Source: Planobispora rosea (lineage in GTDB: Bacteria; Actinomycetota; Actinomycetes; Streptosporangiales; Streptosporangiaceae). Taken from it: a stretch of 64,000 nt of DNA. A program made the position numbers and the translations under genes. Below the pieces are notes generated by a model that did no database searches, was not told where the DNA came from, and saw only the letters and a program-made list of their open reading frames with translations. The stretch lies in NCBI RefSeq assembly GCF_014648175.1, contig NZ_BMQP01000009.1, forward strand, positions 1-64,000. The letters are read 5' to 3'. Shown here one piece after another: positions 56,712-64,000 of the stretch. The first letter of the stretch is position 1. Every line of letters starts with the position of its first letter.

Positions 56712-57305
56712 ATGGCAACACGGCACGTCCCAGGGTCGGCCGGGGTTGTTGTCACCCTCGTCGTCCTCACCGGCTGCGCCGGAGGCGGCGCGGCCTCCGG
56801 CCAGGACTCCTCCGGCCGGGCCTACGCGACGTCGCAGGCCGTGGAGGAGCACGCCGGTCACACTTTCCTGGAGGTTTCGGATATCGGTGTCGTCATCGAC
56901 GCGCAGGGCCGGACCCTCTACCGCTTCGACAAGGACAAGCCCTCGGCGCCGAGCTGCGAAGGGGAGTGCGCGGCCACATGGCCGCCCGTCGTCACCGCCG
57001 GCGACGTCACGGTCGAGGGCATCGACCGGAGCCTCGTCGGTACGGCCGAGCGGCGGGACGGCACCCTGCAGGTGACCCTCGGAGGCTGGCCGCTCTACCG
57101 GTTCTCCGGTGACGAGATCCCGGGAGACCTCGAAGGGCACGGCGCCGGCGGCACGTGGTTCGCGAGCGCCCCGGACGGGAAACGGGCCCAGGCTCCGGAC
57201 GGTGCCCGAACGCAGGCTCCGGACGCCGCGCCGACGCAGGCCCGGGACGGCGGGCACACACAGGCTCCGGATGCCGGGCAGACGCAGGCTCCGGACGGCT
57301 ACTGA
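56712..57305 (+). CDS. secreted-repeat (COG4315-type) lipoprotein
   Basis: A 197-residue lipoprotein. The lipobox LTGC gives the mature Cys near residue 23. Two copies of the secreted repeat follow (IGVVIDAQGRTLYRFDKDKP with CEGECAATWPPV, and GGWPLYRFSGDEIPGD). A C-terminal tail is built of QAPDG/QAPDA units. These repeats often occur with redox genes, but their function is not established. First gene of the plus-strand cluster. AAGGAAC precedes ATG 56712. Confidence 0.87.
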   Translation: MATRHVPGSAGVVVTLVVLTGCAGGGAASGQDSSGRAYATSQAVEEHAGHTFLEVSDIGVVIDAQGRTLYRFDKDKPSAPSCEGECAATWPPVVTAGDVTVEGIDRSLVGTAERRDGTLQVTLGGWPLYRFSGDEIPGDLEGHGAGGTWFASAPDGKRAQAPDGARTQAPDAAPTQARDGGHTQAPDAGQTQAPDGY

Positions 57306-57318
57306 ACCGGGCGACGTC

Positions 57319-57984
57319 ATGTTCAGGTCGCTGTTCCGCCGGTCCCGCCGTCCCGGCCGGGCCAACCGGCTCGGCGGTTTCGGGAGCGGAGAGCTGCTGC
57401 TGTTCGGGACCTTCCTCGCGATCGCCGCGGTGGCGGTCGTTCTGGTCACCCCCTCCGGGGGTCTGCCCGCGGCTTCCGAAGGCGTCCCCCAGGGCTGGAT
57501 CTCCACTCCGTACGGCCCGCTGAGCCCGGCCGACCGTGACTTCCTGGTCAAGGTCCGCCAGGCGGGTCTCTGGGAGATCCCCACCGGGCAGCAGGCCCAG
57601 CAGCGGGCCGACAGCAAGCGGGTCAAGGAGGTCGGCATGCACCTGATGACCGACCATCTCAAGCTCGACGCCCAGGTCCTCTCGGTCGCGGGCCAGCTCG
57701 ACGTGGTGCTGCCCAGCCAGCCGAGCGCGGACCAGCAGCGCTGGATGGGGGAGCTGTCGTCCGCCTTCGGAGCCGAGTACGACCGGATCTTCGCCAACCG
57801 GCTCCGCCAGGCTCACGGGAGGGTCTTCACGGCGGTCGCCGCCGTACGGTCCGGCACTCGTAACGATCTCATCCGATCCTTCGCCCAGCGGGCGGTGGAG
57901 GTGGTCATGAAACACATGACCCTCCTGGAGAGCACAGGGCTGGTCGACTACACCGCCCTGCCCGAACCTCCCGCGCCACAGTGA
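57319..57984 (+). CDS. DUF4142 membrane-anchored protein
   Basis: A 221-residue protein. A basic N-terminus precedes one membrane helix (LLLFGTFLAIAAVAVVLVTP). Outside lies a ferritin-like four-helix domain of the DUF4142 type: SPADRDFLVKVRQAGLWEIP, KRVKEVGMHLMTDHLKLDAQ and a C-terminal KHMTLLESTGLVDY. Conserved His residues in two helices could bind metal. It lies 13 bp after the lipoprotein stop. Confidence 0.85.
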   Translation: MFRSLFRRSRRPGRANRLGGFGSGELLLFGTFLAIAAVAVVLVTPSGGLPAASEGVPQGWISTPYGPLSPADRDFLVKVRQAGLWEIPTGQQAQQRADSKRVKEVGMHLMTDHLKLDAQVLSVAGQLDVVLPSQPSADQQRWMGELSSAFGAEYDRIFANRLRQAHGRVFTAVAAVRSGTRNDLIRSFAQRAVEVVMKHMTLLESTGLVDYTALPEPPAPQ

Positions 57985-57997
57985 GGAGAGAACACAC

Positions 57998-59338
57998 ATG
58001 AAACGCATGAGACGCCTGTACGCGCCCCTGTCCGCGCTCGCCCTGGTGGCCGGGGTGCTGACCGCCGCCGCAGGCCCGGCGGCCGCCGACCACTGCGATC
58101 CGGCGGAACAGGGCCAGAACGACCGGCAGGGCCAGAACGACCAGCGGCAGCAGCCGGATCAGGACGGTCAGCGGAACCAGGATGACCAGCTGGACCAGAA
58201 CGACCGGCAGGGGCAGCAGGACCAACAAGGTCAACAGGACCAGCAGGGTCAGAACGGTCGGCAGGACCCACAGGACGAACTGGATCGGCAAGGCCTGCGA
58301 CAGCGGCGGCAGGGTCAGAGCAATCCGCAGGACCCGCGGGAACAGAGCAATCCGCAGGACCCGCGGGAACAGGACAATCCGCAGGACCCGCGGGAACAGG
58401 ACAACCCGCAGGACCCCCAGGGCCCGCCGCAGGATCCGGACAGTCAGCGGGACGGACAGGCGGAGGAGTGTGCGGATCTCGGTCCGTTCCCGCAGGACTT
58501 CGTCAACATCCGCCAGGTGCGGCCGAACGTTCAGGCGCCCCGGACACAGCGGGGCGGCTCCGCCGGGAGCTTCGTCTCCCGCTGCGGCCGCAACCAGAAC
58601 GGCCACCGCAACTCGGACAACTTCATCGTCGCCCCGGGTGTGACCAACGGCGCCCACCACGTGCACGACTACGTCGGCAACCTGTCCACCGACGCCTTCT
58701 CCACCGACGCCAGCCTGGCGGCCGCGGGGACCACGTGCGCGTTCGGCGACCGCTCGACCTACTTCTGGCCCGTCCTGCGGGACCGTACGGCCGACGTCAA
58801 CACCCAGGACCCGGACGGCAACGTGGGCCGCATCCTGACCCCTCGCATGGCGATCATGCAATTCCGGGGGAACCCGGTGGCCAAGGTCACCGCGATGCCG
58901 CGATTCCTCAGGCTGATCACCGGTGACGCCAAGGCCGCGACCAACGGCGGCGCGAACGCCAGGGCCCAGTGGACCTGCAGCGGGTTCACCAACCGGGTGC
59001 TGACCGACAAGTATCCGCTCTGCCCCCGGGGCAGCCTGGTCATGCGGATTCTGGACTTCCCGAGCTGCTGGGACGGGCAGAACACCGACAGCGCCAACCA
59101 CCGCACGCACGTCCTGTTCCCGGGCGGGAACGGCGCCTGTCCCGAAGGGACGCGGCCCATCCCGCAACTGCGGATGACCCTGGCCTACGCCGCGCCGTCC
59201 ACTGCCTCCTTCGCGCTGGACGCCTTCCCCGAGCAACTGCACAACCCGGTCACCGATCACGCCGACTTCGCGAACGTGATGCCGGACCGGCTCATGCGAG
59301 CCGTAGTGAACTGCATCAACCAGGGCCGTCGCTGCTGA
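57998..59338 (+). CDS. secreted DUF1996 protein with Gln/Asp-rich repeats
   Basis: A 446-residue exported protein with signal peptide (ALALVAGVLTAAAGPAAA). Residues about 32-155 are low-complexity Gln/Asp/Asn/Arg sequence that includes 9-residue SNPQDPREQ units. The DUF1996 domain follows (FVSRCGRNQNGHRNSDNFIV, HHVHDYVGNLSTDAFST, MRILDFPSCWDGQNTDSANH, LPEQLHN-like end). The paired His motif and several Cys are conserved in this family, best known from fungi and actinomycetes. Its reaction is unknown. It lies 13 bp after the DUF4142 gene. Confidence 0.88.
   Translation: MKRMRRLYAPLSALALVAGVLTAAAGPAAADHCDPAEQGQNDRQGQNDQRQQPDQDGQRNQDDQLDQNDRQGQQDQQGQQDQQGQNGRQDPQDELDRQGLRQRRQGQSNPQDPREQSNPQDPREQDNPQDPREQDNPQDPQGPPQDPDSQRDGQAEECADLGPFPQDFVNIRQVRPNVQAPRTQRGGSAGSFVSRCGRNQNGHRNSDNFIVAPGVTNGAHHVHDYVGNLSTDAFSTDASLAAAGTTCAFGDRSTYFWPVLRDRTADVNTQDPDGNVGRILTPRMAIMQFRGNPVAKVTAMPRFLRLITGDAKAATNGGANARAQWTCSGFTNRVLTDKYPLCPRGSLVMRILDFPSCWDGQNTDSANHRTHVLFPGGNGACPEGTRPIPQLRMTLAYAAPSTASFALDAFPEQLHNPVTDHADFANVMPDRLMRAVVNCINQGRRC
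58319..58417 (+). repeat. 27-bp in-frame tandem repeats
   Basis: About three and a half copies of a 27-bp unit encoding (S/D)NPQDPREQ, within the disordered segment of the DUF1996 gene. The period is a multiple of three, so copy number can vary without breaking the frame. Confidence 0.9.
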
Positions 59339-59391
59339 CCCGCATCCGTCCCGGAGCGGCACCCTCTCCGCTCGGACGATGAGGAGACACG

Positions 59392-60528
59392 GTGGACAGA
59401 ACATCAGACAGCCCTGCGGCCGGCACCGGGTGGAACACGTCACCCGGGACGGGCGCCCCGGTGTACTACCTGGGCGGGCCGTCGCGCGGGCTCGTCGAGC
59501 CGGTCGCCGAACCGGAAGAACACCCCGCAAAAGAACACCCGGCAAGAGAACGCCCGGTAAGAGAACACCCCGTACACGGCCGTGTCCAGGACGGGCGCGA
59601 GGGCGAACCCGGCAGGCCCGGACGCGGGCAGGCGCGGCACTCCCGGCAGGAGGCGTCGGGCCTCGACCGGAGATCCAATCGGATCATGCTCGGGGCGGGG
59701 ATCACGGCGATCACGGTCGGGATCCTGATGATGGGCAGGACCGAGGCGGGACTGCGGGCCTCCTCGGCGGCCTGGGGATTCCTCTCCTTCTTCTCCGGTG
59801 TGCTGGCGCTCATCGCGCTGACGGCCACCGTCGCGCTCGGGCTGCTCTCCGCCGACCGGGTCGTCCTCCCCGTCCCGGGCAGGATCCGCGCCCAGCTCCT
59901 GCACCGGGCCGCGGCGCTGGTGGGCATGGCGTTCCTGGCCACGCACATCCTGATGAAGATCTCCGAAGGCCGGGCTCCGGCCTCGGCCGCGGTGGTCCCG
60001 ACGTCCGCGCCGACCGTGGCGGTCGGGCTCGGCGTGGTCGCATCCGACGCGATGGTGCTGATCTTCGCCACCGGGGTCGCCAGGGCCGGGTTCGCCGACA
60101 GCCGCAGGCCGTGGGTGTGGCGGCTGCTGCACGGCTCCGCCTACCTGGCCTGGCCCACGGCGATCGTGCACGGACTGAGCGCGGGACGCTCGCCCGCGTC
60201 CTGGGTGAGCTGGAGCTATGTGGTCTGTCTGGTCGCGGTGGGGGCGGCCCTGCTGATCAGGGTTCTCTCCGTGTTGCAGGCCAGGCGCGCGGTCGCCGCC
60301 GGACTCACGGCCGAGTCCACGGCCGTGCGCGCCGCGGCGGACCGGCCCGGTGCGGAGGCTGCGGAACCTGCGGGGCCTGCGGGGCCTGCGGGGCCCACGA
60401 GCATCGTCGGCCGTGTCCCGCGCCGGGCGCGGGGGCGCGGGACCGGCACGGGCGGCGGAGCCGGACCGGAAGAGCAGACGGGTACGGAGGGCCGGGTGGC
60501 CCGCCGGCGGATCGGAGGCAATGGATGA
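59392..60528 (+). CDS. four-histidine membrane protein, ferric-reductase/cytochrome-b-like
   Basis: A 378-residue protein. The N-terminus (about 100 residues, with REHPV/KEHPA units) is disordered and soluble. Six helices follow. His occurs in two pairs: LLHRAAALVGMAFLATHILM and LLHGSAYLAWPTAIVHGLSA. That spacing would allow two stacked hemes, as in ferric-reductase-like or cytochrome b561-type membrane proteins. A Gly/Arg-rich tail closes it. Its stop overlaps the next start (ATGA), so it is made together with the NuoF-ferredoxin protein, which may be its electron donor. Confidence 0.78.
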   Translation: MDRTSDSPAAGTGWNTSPGTGAPVYYLGGPSRGLVEPVAEPEEHPAKEHPARERPVREHPVHGRVQDGREGEPGRPGRGQARHSRQEASGLDRRSNRIMLGAGITAITVGILMMGRTEAGLRASSAAWGFLSFFSGVLALIALTATVALGLLSADRVVLPVPGRIRAQLLHRAAALVGMAFLATHILMKISEGRAPASAAVVPTSAPTVAVGLGVVASDAMVLIFATGVARAGFADSRRPWVWRLLHGSAYLAWPTAIVHGLSAGRSPASWVSWSYVVCLVAVGAALLIRVLSVLQARRAVAAGLTAESTAVRAAADRPGAEAAEPAGPAGPAGPTSIVGRVPRRARGRGTGTGGGAGPEEQTGTEGRVARRRIGGNG

Positions 60529-61973
60529 TCCCTTACCGGGTTCCCCAGGTCAGGAGGGTGGGACCGGCCAGACTCACGGCCGGGCTGGACACCTCCCGCC
60601 GGATGGACCTGTCCGCGCATCGCGCCATGCACGGCACCGCGCCGAAGCTGGGCATGCAGGAACTCGCCGAGCTGGCGGACGCCGTGGACCTGCGGGGCCG
60701 GGGCGGCGCGGCCTTCCCCTTCGCCCGCAAGCTGCGGGCGGTGGCCGTTCACCGCTCGGAGAGCGCCGTCCTGGTCAACGCGGCCGAGGGCGAACCGGCC
60801 AGCGGCAAGGACACGATGCTGCTCACCAGGACGCCGCACCTGGTCATCGAGGGCGCGCTGCTGGCCGCGGGCGCGCTCGGCGCGCGGCGGGTCGTGATCG
60901 CGGCGGCCGAGGGCGGGATGGGCCACGCGTCGGCGGTCGCGGCGGTCGAGGAGCGGGGCGCGGGGGACCGGATCCGTGTGGCCGCCATCCCCGAACGGTT
61001 CATCTCGGGTGAGGGCGGCGCTCTGGTCAGGGCGGTGAACGGGCGGAGCGGCGCGCCGCCCGGCCGCAAGGTCAGGGCCAGCGACAGCGGGGTGGACGGC
61101 CTGCCCACGCTGCTGTCGAACGCCGAGACCTTCGCCCAGCTCGCGGTGCTCGCCACCCTGGGCCCCGAGCACTACGCCGACGTCGGGACCGCGCGGGAAC
61201 CCGGGACCGTACTGCTCACCGTGGGCGGTTCGGCGGCCGATCCGGCGGTGGTGGAGGTGCCGACCGGGACGCCGCTGCCCGCCGTACTGGACGTGTGCCG
61301 GGCGTCGCCGGGTGAGGGCGTGCTGGTCGGCGGGTACCACGGCGCGTGGATCCACCCCGGCGCGGCGGCCGTCGCACCGGTCTCCCGGCAGGGCATCGAG
61401 GAGGCGGGCGGGCGGCTCGGCGCCGGGATCGTGCTGCCGCTCGACGGTGAGACCTGCCCGCTGGGCGAGACGCTCAGGGTGGCGCGCTACCTCGCCGCGC
61501 AGTCGTCCGGGCAGTGCGGGCCCTGCCGGCTGGGACTGCCGGACGTCGCCCGTACCCTGGCGGACCTCGCCGAGGGCTCGGCCGCCGCCCTGGACGACCT
61601 GCGCCGCCGGGCGGCCGCGGTCAGGGGGAGGGGCGCGTGCTCCCACCCCGACGGGACGTCCGGATTCGTCCTGTCGGCGCTGGCGGCGTTCCCCGACGAC
61701 GTCCAGGAGCACCTGCTCCACGGCGGCTGCGGCCGGCCGGTTCTGGGCGTGCTGCCCGTCCCGGAACGGGAGCCGGAGCCGGAGATCCGTCTGACCGTCG
61801 ACTGGACCCGCTGCCAGGGGCACGGCCTGTGCGCGAAGCTCGCCCCGGACCTCGTCCACCTCGACGAGCACGGTTACCCGGTCTTCGCCCGCGGCGCCGT
61901 ACCCCCGCAGCTGCACCGCCTGGCCCGCCGGGCCGTGGAGATGTGCCCGGCCCTGGCCCTGCGGATGGCATGA
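60525..61973 (+). CDS. NuoF-like flavoprotein fused to a ferredoxin
   Basis: A 482-residue cytoplasmic protein. Residues about 40-320 resemble the FMN/NADH part of complex I NuoF (LRGRGGAAFPFARKL, NAAEGEPASGKD). The Fe-S region has QSSGQCGPCRLG and GACSHPDG. NuoF has SCGxCxPC there; the first Cys is Ser here, so one cluster ligand is changed. The last 65 residues are a 3Fe-4S-type ferredoxin (TRCQGHGLCAKLAPDL, EMCPALAL). It may take electrons from a reduced nucleotide or ferredoxin and hand them to the coupled membrane protein. Confidence 0.85.
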   Translation: MIPYRVPQVRRVGPARLTAGLDTSRRMDLSAHRAMHGTAPKLGMQELAELADAVDLRGRGGAAFPFARKLRAVAVHRSESAVLVNAAEGEPASGKDTMLLTRTPHLVIEGALLAAGALGARRVVIAAAEGGMGHASAVAAVEERGAGDRIRVAAIPERFISGEGGALVRAVNGRSGAPPGRKVRASDSGVDGLPTLLSNAETFAQLAVLATLGPEHYADVGTAREPGTVLLTVGGSAADPAVVEVPTGTPLPAVLDVCRASPGEGVLVGGYHGAWIHPGAAAVAPVSRQGIEEAGGRLGAGIVLPLDGETCPLGETLRVARYLAAQSSGQCGPCRLGLPDVARTLADLAEGSAAALDDLRRRAAAVRGRGACSHPDGTSGFVLSALAAFPDDVQEHLLHGGCGRPVLGVLPVPEREPEPEIRLTVDWTRCQGHGLCAKLAPDLVHLDEHGYPVFARGAVPPQLHRLARRAVEMCPALALRMA

Positions 61974-61998
61974 GGTCCACCGTCAGCCTGCCGGGACC

Positions 61999-62403
61999 TC
62001 AGCCCGTGGGAACCGCGGCGACCGCCTCGACCTCGATCAGGACGTCCGGCCGGAACAGGCCCGCCACCTGGACGAGCGAGCTGGTCGGCGGGCGCTCCAG
62101 GTTGACGAACTCGTCGCGCACGGCCCGGATGACGGGCAGCGCCGAGGTGTCGACGACGAAGATCGTGAGCTTGAACACGTCGTCCCACGTCGCGCCGGCC
62201 GCCTCCAGCGCCGCCCCGACGTTCCGCATGACCTGTCGCGTCTGTGCCTCCCAGTCGCCGGCCGGGGCCACGGTGCCGTCGGCGGCGATCGGGACCTGGC
62301 CCGAGGTCCAGACCAGCCGGCTGCCCGGGGGGACGCTGGCGACGTGGCTGTAGCCGTTGGTCGCCGGGAGCGTCGGGGGCGTGCTGAAGTCGATGGAGCT
62401 CAT
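61999..62403 (-). CDS. RidA-family protein
   Basis: A 134-residue YjgF/RidA protein: SHVASVPPGSRLVWTSGQVP, QTRQVMRNVGAALEAAGATW, and VFKLTIFVVD. The catalytic Arg of true RidA (in RxxxEV) is not conserved in the ending DVLIEVEAVAAV, so it may belong to a sister group without imine deaminase activity. It runs convergently to the redox cluster. Confidence 0.85.
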   Translation of the reverse strand: MSSIDFSTPPTLPATNGYSHVASVPPGSRLVWTSGQVPIAADGTVAPAGDWEAQTRQVMRNVGAALEAAGATWDDVFKLTIFVVDTSALPVIRAVRDEFVNLERPPTSSLVQVAGLFRPDVLIEVEAVAAVPTG

Positions 62404-62473
62404 GGACCTTCCTCCGGGATTCTCGCCGGGCGCCGGATCCCCGCCGGGCGCCGCGCTCTCGTTCCGGCCGGGC

Positions 62474-63130
62474 TCACTCGGCCAGCCGGTGCAGGATGAT
62501 CATGCCACCGTACGCGGGCCGGTCGAGACGCTGGTCGTCGGTCTCGATGTACTCGTCGAGGATCGCGAGGATGCGGAGGTTCAGCTCCTCGATCTCCTCG
62601 GGCGACAGGTGCAGCATGAACCGGCTGGACGCCTGTACGGAGTCCGGGCCCGCCTCGCGCAGCTCCTCCTGGAACGCCTGGATCGGCGCGAACGAGGCCT
62701 CGGGTCCCTCGCCGGCCAGCGGGTCGTTCAGCCACCACGACAGGCCCGTGGACCGGTAGGGCTTCTCCAGGGCGCCGCTCTCACCGGTCCGCACCGGCGC
62801 CTGGTGCAGCAGGCCCGCCTGGACCAGCTGGCGCACGTGGTAGAAGACCGTGCCCGGATCGCTGCCGAGGCGGTCGGCGAGCTGCTTGTTCGTCATCTCC
62901 CGCTGGGCGCACAGCCGCAGGATGCGCACGCGCAGCGGATGCGCCAGGGCCTTGGCCTCCTGGACCGTCGCGGCCCGCCGCTGCCGCGGGTAGGGGGAGA
63001 CGCCCTGCGGCGTCCGCCGCTCTTCCGGAGACTGCTGCCCCTCCGGAGACTGCTGCCCCTCCGAAAGCCGCCGTCCTCCCGAAGACGGCGGCTCATCCGA
63101 AGACTGCCGCTCGGCACCCTGGTCGCTCAT
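62474..63130 (-). CDS. ArsR-like winged-helix regulator (HTH_20)
   Basis: A 218-residue protein. A disordered N-terminus with EGQQSPEGQQSPE repeats is followed by a winged helix (AKALAHPLRVRILRLCAQRE, LADRLGSDPGTVFYHVRQLV). The C-terminal part (FMLHLSPEEIEELNLRILAI) is typical of HTH_20 proteins next to MFS genes. It is divergent from the MFS gene across a perfect inverted repeat and probably represses it. Confidence 0.87.
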   Translation of the reverse strand: MSDQGAERQSSDEPPSSGGRRLSEGQQSPEGQQSPEERRTPQGVSPYPRQRRAATVQEAKALAHPLRVRILRLCAQREMTNKQLADRLGSDPGTVFYHVRQLVQAGLLHQAPVRTGESGALEKPYRSTGLSWWLNDPLAGEGPEASFAPIQAFQEELREAGPDSVQASSRFMLHLSPEEIEELNLRILAILDEYIETDDQRLDRPAYGGMIILHRLAE

Positions 63131-63162
63131 GCGCTCAGGTTATGGCGACGATCCATATCTGT

Positions 63163-63192
63163 CACATCGATTGATGTTTCTCAATCGATGTG
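63163..63192. promoter_or_regulatory. perfect 12-bp inverted repeat operator
   Basis: CACATCGATTGA, a 6-nt spacer and TCAATCGATGTG, lying between the divergent regulator (start 63130) and MFS gene (start 63206). The size fits a dimeric winged-helix protein. Confidence 0.8.
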
Positions 63193-63205
63193 AAACTCTC
63201 AATTC

Positions 63206-64000
63206 ATGGCAGCCGATGACCGGACACAGGCCGATGACCGGCGGGAGCCCCGCACCGGTCCGCCCCCGCTGGGAGCCGCCTTCTGGCGGCTGTGGGCCTC
63301 CTCCGCCCTGTCCAACCTGGCCGACGGGATCTTCAAGGTCGCCCTCCCCCTGGTGGCCATCCGCTTCACGGACTCTCCCACCCTGATCGCGGGGCTGACC
63401 TTCGCGCTGACGCTCCCGTGGCTGCTCTTCGCGCTGCCCGCCGGCGCGCTGGCCGACCGGCTCGACCGCCGCCGGGCGATGCTGGGCGCCAACACCGTCC
63501 GGGCCGTGCTGCTGGCCGTGCTCGCGCTGGCCGCCGTGACCGGTACCGGCTCGATCTGGGTGCTGTACGCCGTCGCGGTCTGCGTCGGCGTCACCGAGAC
63601 GATCTACGACACCTCGGCGCAGTCGATCCTGCCGCAGGTCGTCCCGCGCGACCGGCTGTCACGCGCCAACGGGCGGCTGCACGCCGCCGAGCTGACCGCC
63701 AACGAGTTCGTCGGCCCGCCCGTGGGCGGCTTCCTGGTGGCGGCGGGTGTGGCGATGGCGTTCGTCGCCCCCGTGGCGCTGTGGGCGGCCGCCGTGGGGG
63801 CGCTGCTCCTCGTGCGCGGCTCGTTCCGGATCGAGCGGGAGCGGCGCACCACCATGCGCGCCGACATCGCCGAGGGTCTGCGCTTCCTGTGGCGGAACCG
63901 GCTCCTGCGCACCCTCGCCGCCATGGTGGGCCTGTTCAACTTCGCCGGCAGCGCCACCTGGGCGGTCCTCGTGCTCTACGCGGTGGGGCCCGGCTCGGCC
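63206..64000 (+). CDS. MFS transporter, partial (runs off the window)
   Basis: The first 265 residues of an MFS protein of the MFS_3/enterobactin-exporter-like type: AFWRLWASSALSNLADGIFK, PAGALADRLDRRRAMLGAN (motif A), VVPRDRLSRANGRLHAAELT. Six to seven helices are present; the C-terminal half lies beyond 64,000. It probably exports a drug or metabolite under control of the divergent HTH_20 regulator. Confidence 0.87.
   Translation, partial: MAADDRTQADDRREPRTGPPPLGAAFWRLWASSALSNLADGIFKVALPLVAIRFTDSPTLIAGLTFALTLPWLLFALPAGALADRLDRRRAMLGANTVRAVLLAVLALAAVTGTGSIWVLYAVAVCVGVTETIYDTSAQSILPQVVPRDRLSRANGRLHAAELTANEFVGPPVGGFLVAAGVAMAFVAPVALWAAAVGALLLVRGSFRIERERRTTMRADIAEGLRFLWRNRLLRTLAAMVGLFNFAGSATWAVLVLYAVGPGSA

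Overview
The window is high-GC, actinomycete-type DNA. The protein set points to a filamentous actinomycete, most likely of the Streptosporangiales type; this is inferred from gene content only. That content includes a mycothiol-type DsbA protein, a large LuxR (LAL) regulator, a DtxR/IdeR-type iron box, GTG and leaderless starts, and a CYP51 locus of mycobacterial type. No rRNA, tRNA or CRISPR array was seen.

Layout. Positions 1-16,000 form a degraded, mobile-element-rich stretch. Intact genes here are an MFS exporter, a multi-sensor histidine kinase, a LAL regulator divergent from two coupled alpha/beta hydrolases, and a secreted RTX-like protein. They lie among gene fragments (prolyl-aminopeptidase-type hydrolase, phage-like ORFs, serine recombinase, STAS protein, TPR protein), a frameshifted IS982, an IS3 remnant and an apparently intact IS256 element. 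Copies of a short repeat with a core related to GGCAGACCAAGTA are scattered through this part. Positions 16-24 kb hold a chemoreceptor, two small soluble proteins, a ferric-siderophore ABC operon with an iron box on its promoter, and a broken RNA ligase gene. Positions 24-37 kb hold a DUF418 protein, a divergent amidohydrolase / glutamine-synthetase-like pair (the two halves of FluG), a SNF2 helicase, redox and hydrolytic enzymes, a TetR operon and a GH25 lysozyme.

Positions 37.5-46.8 kb are a coherent catabolic or biosynthetic cluster. Two minus-strand operons, (TetR, P450, SDR, CYP51, ferredoxin, SnoaL-like) and (aldehyde dehydrogenase, SDR, beta-hydroxyacid dehydrogenase, CMD protein), flank a plus-strand orphan gene. 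The gene content matches the Mycobacterium tuberculosis Rv0760c-Rv0771 locus. Both operons start on near-identical palindromes, so the TetR protein probably controls itself and the aldehyde dehydrogenase operon.

Positions 47-56 kb carry a decayed zinc metallopeptidase, Hsp20, a MerR regulator, a two-component system beside an Lnt-like acyltransferase, a phosphoribosyltransferase-hydrolase fusion and an SDR. Positions 56-62 kb carry an ECF sigma / zinc anti-sigma pair divergent from five plus-strand genes: a secreted-repeat lipoprotein, a DUF4142 protein, a Gln/Asp-rich DUF1996 exoprotein, a four-histidine membrane protein, and a NuoF-ferredoxin fusion. Together these look like a cytoplasm-to-surface redox module, and this is the best candidate for an undescribed system. 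The window closes with RidA and an ArsR-like regulator divergent from an MFS exporter across a perfect 12-bp inverted repeat.
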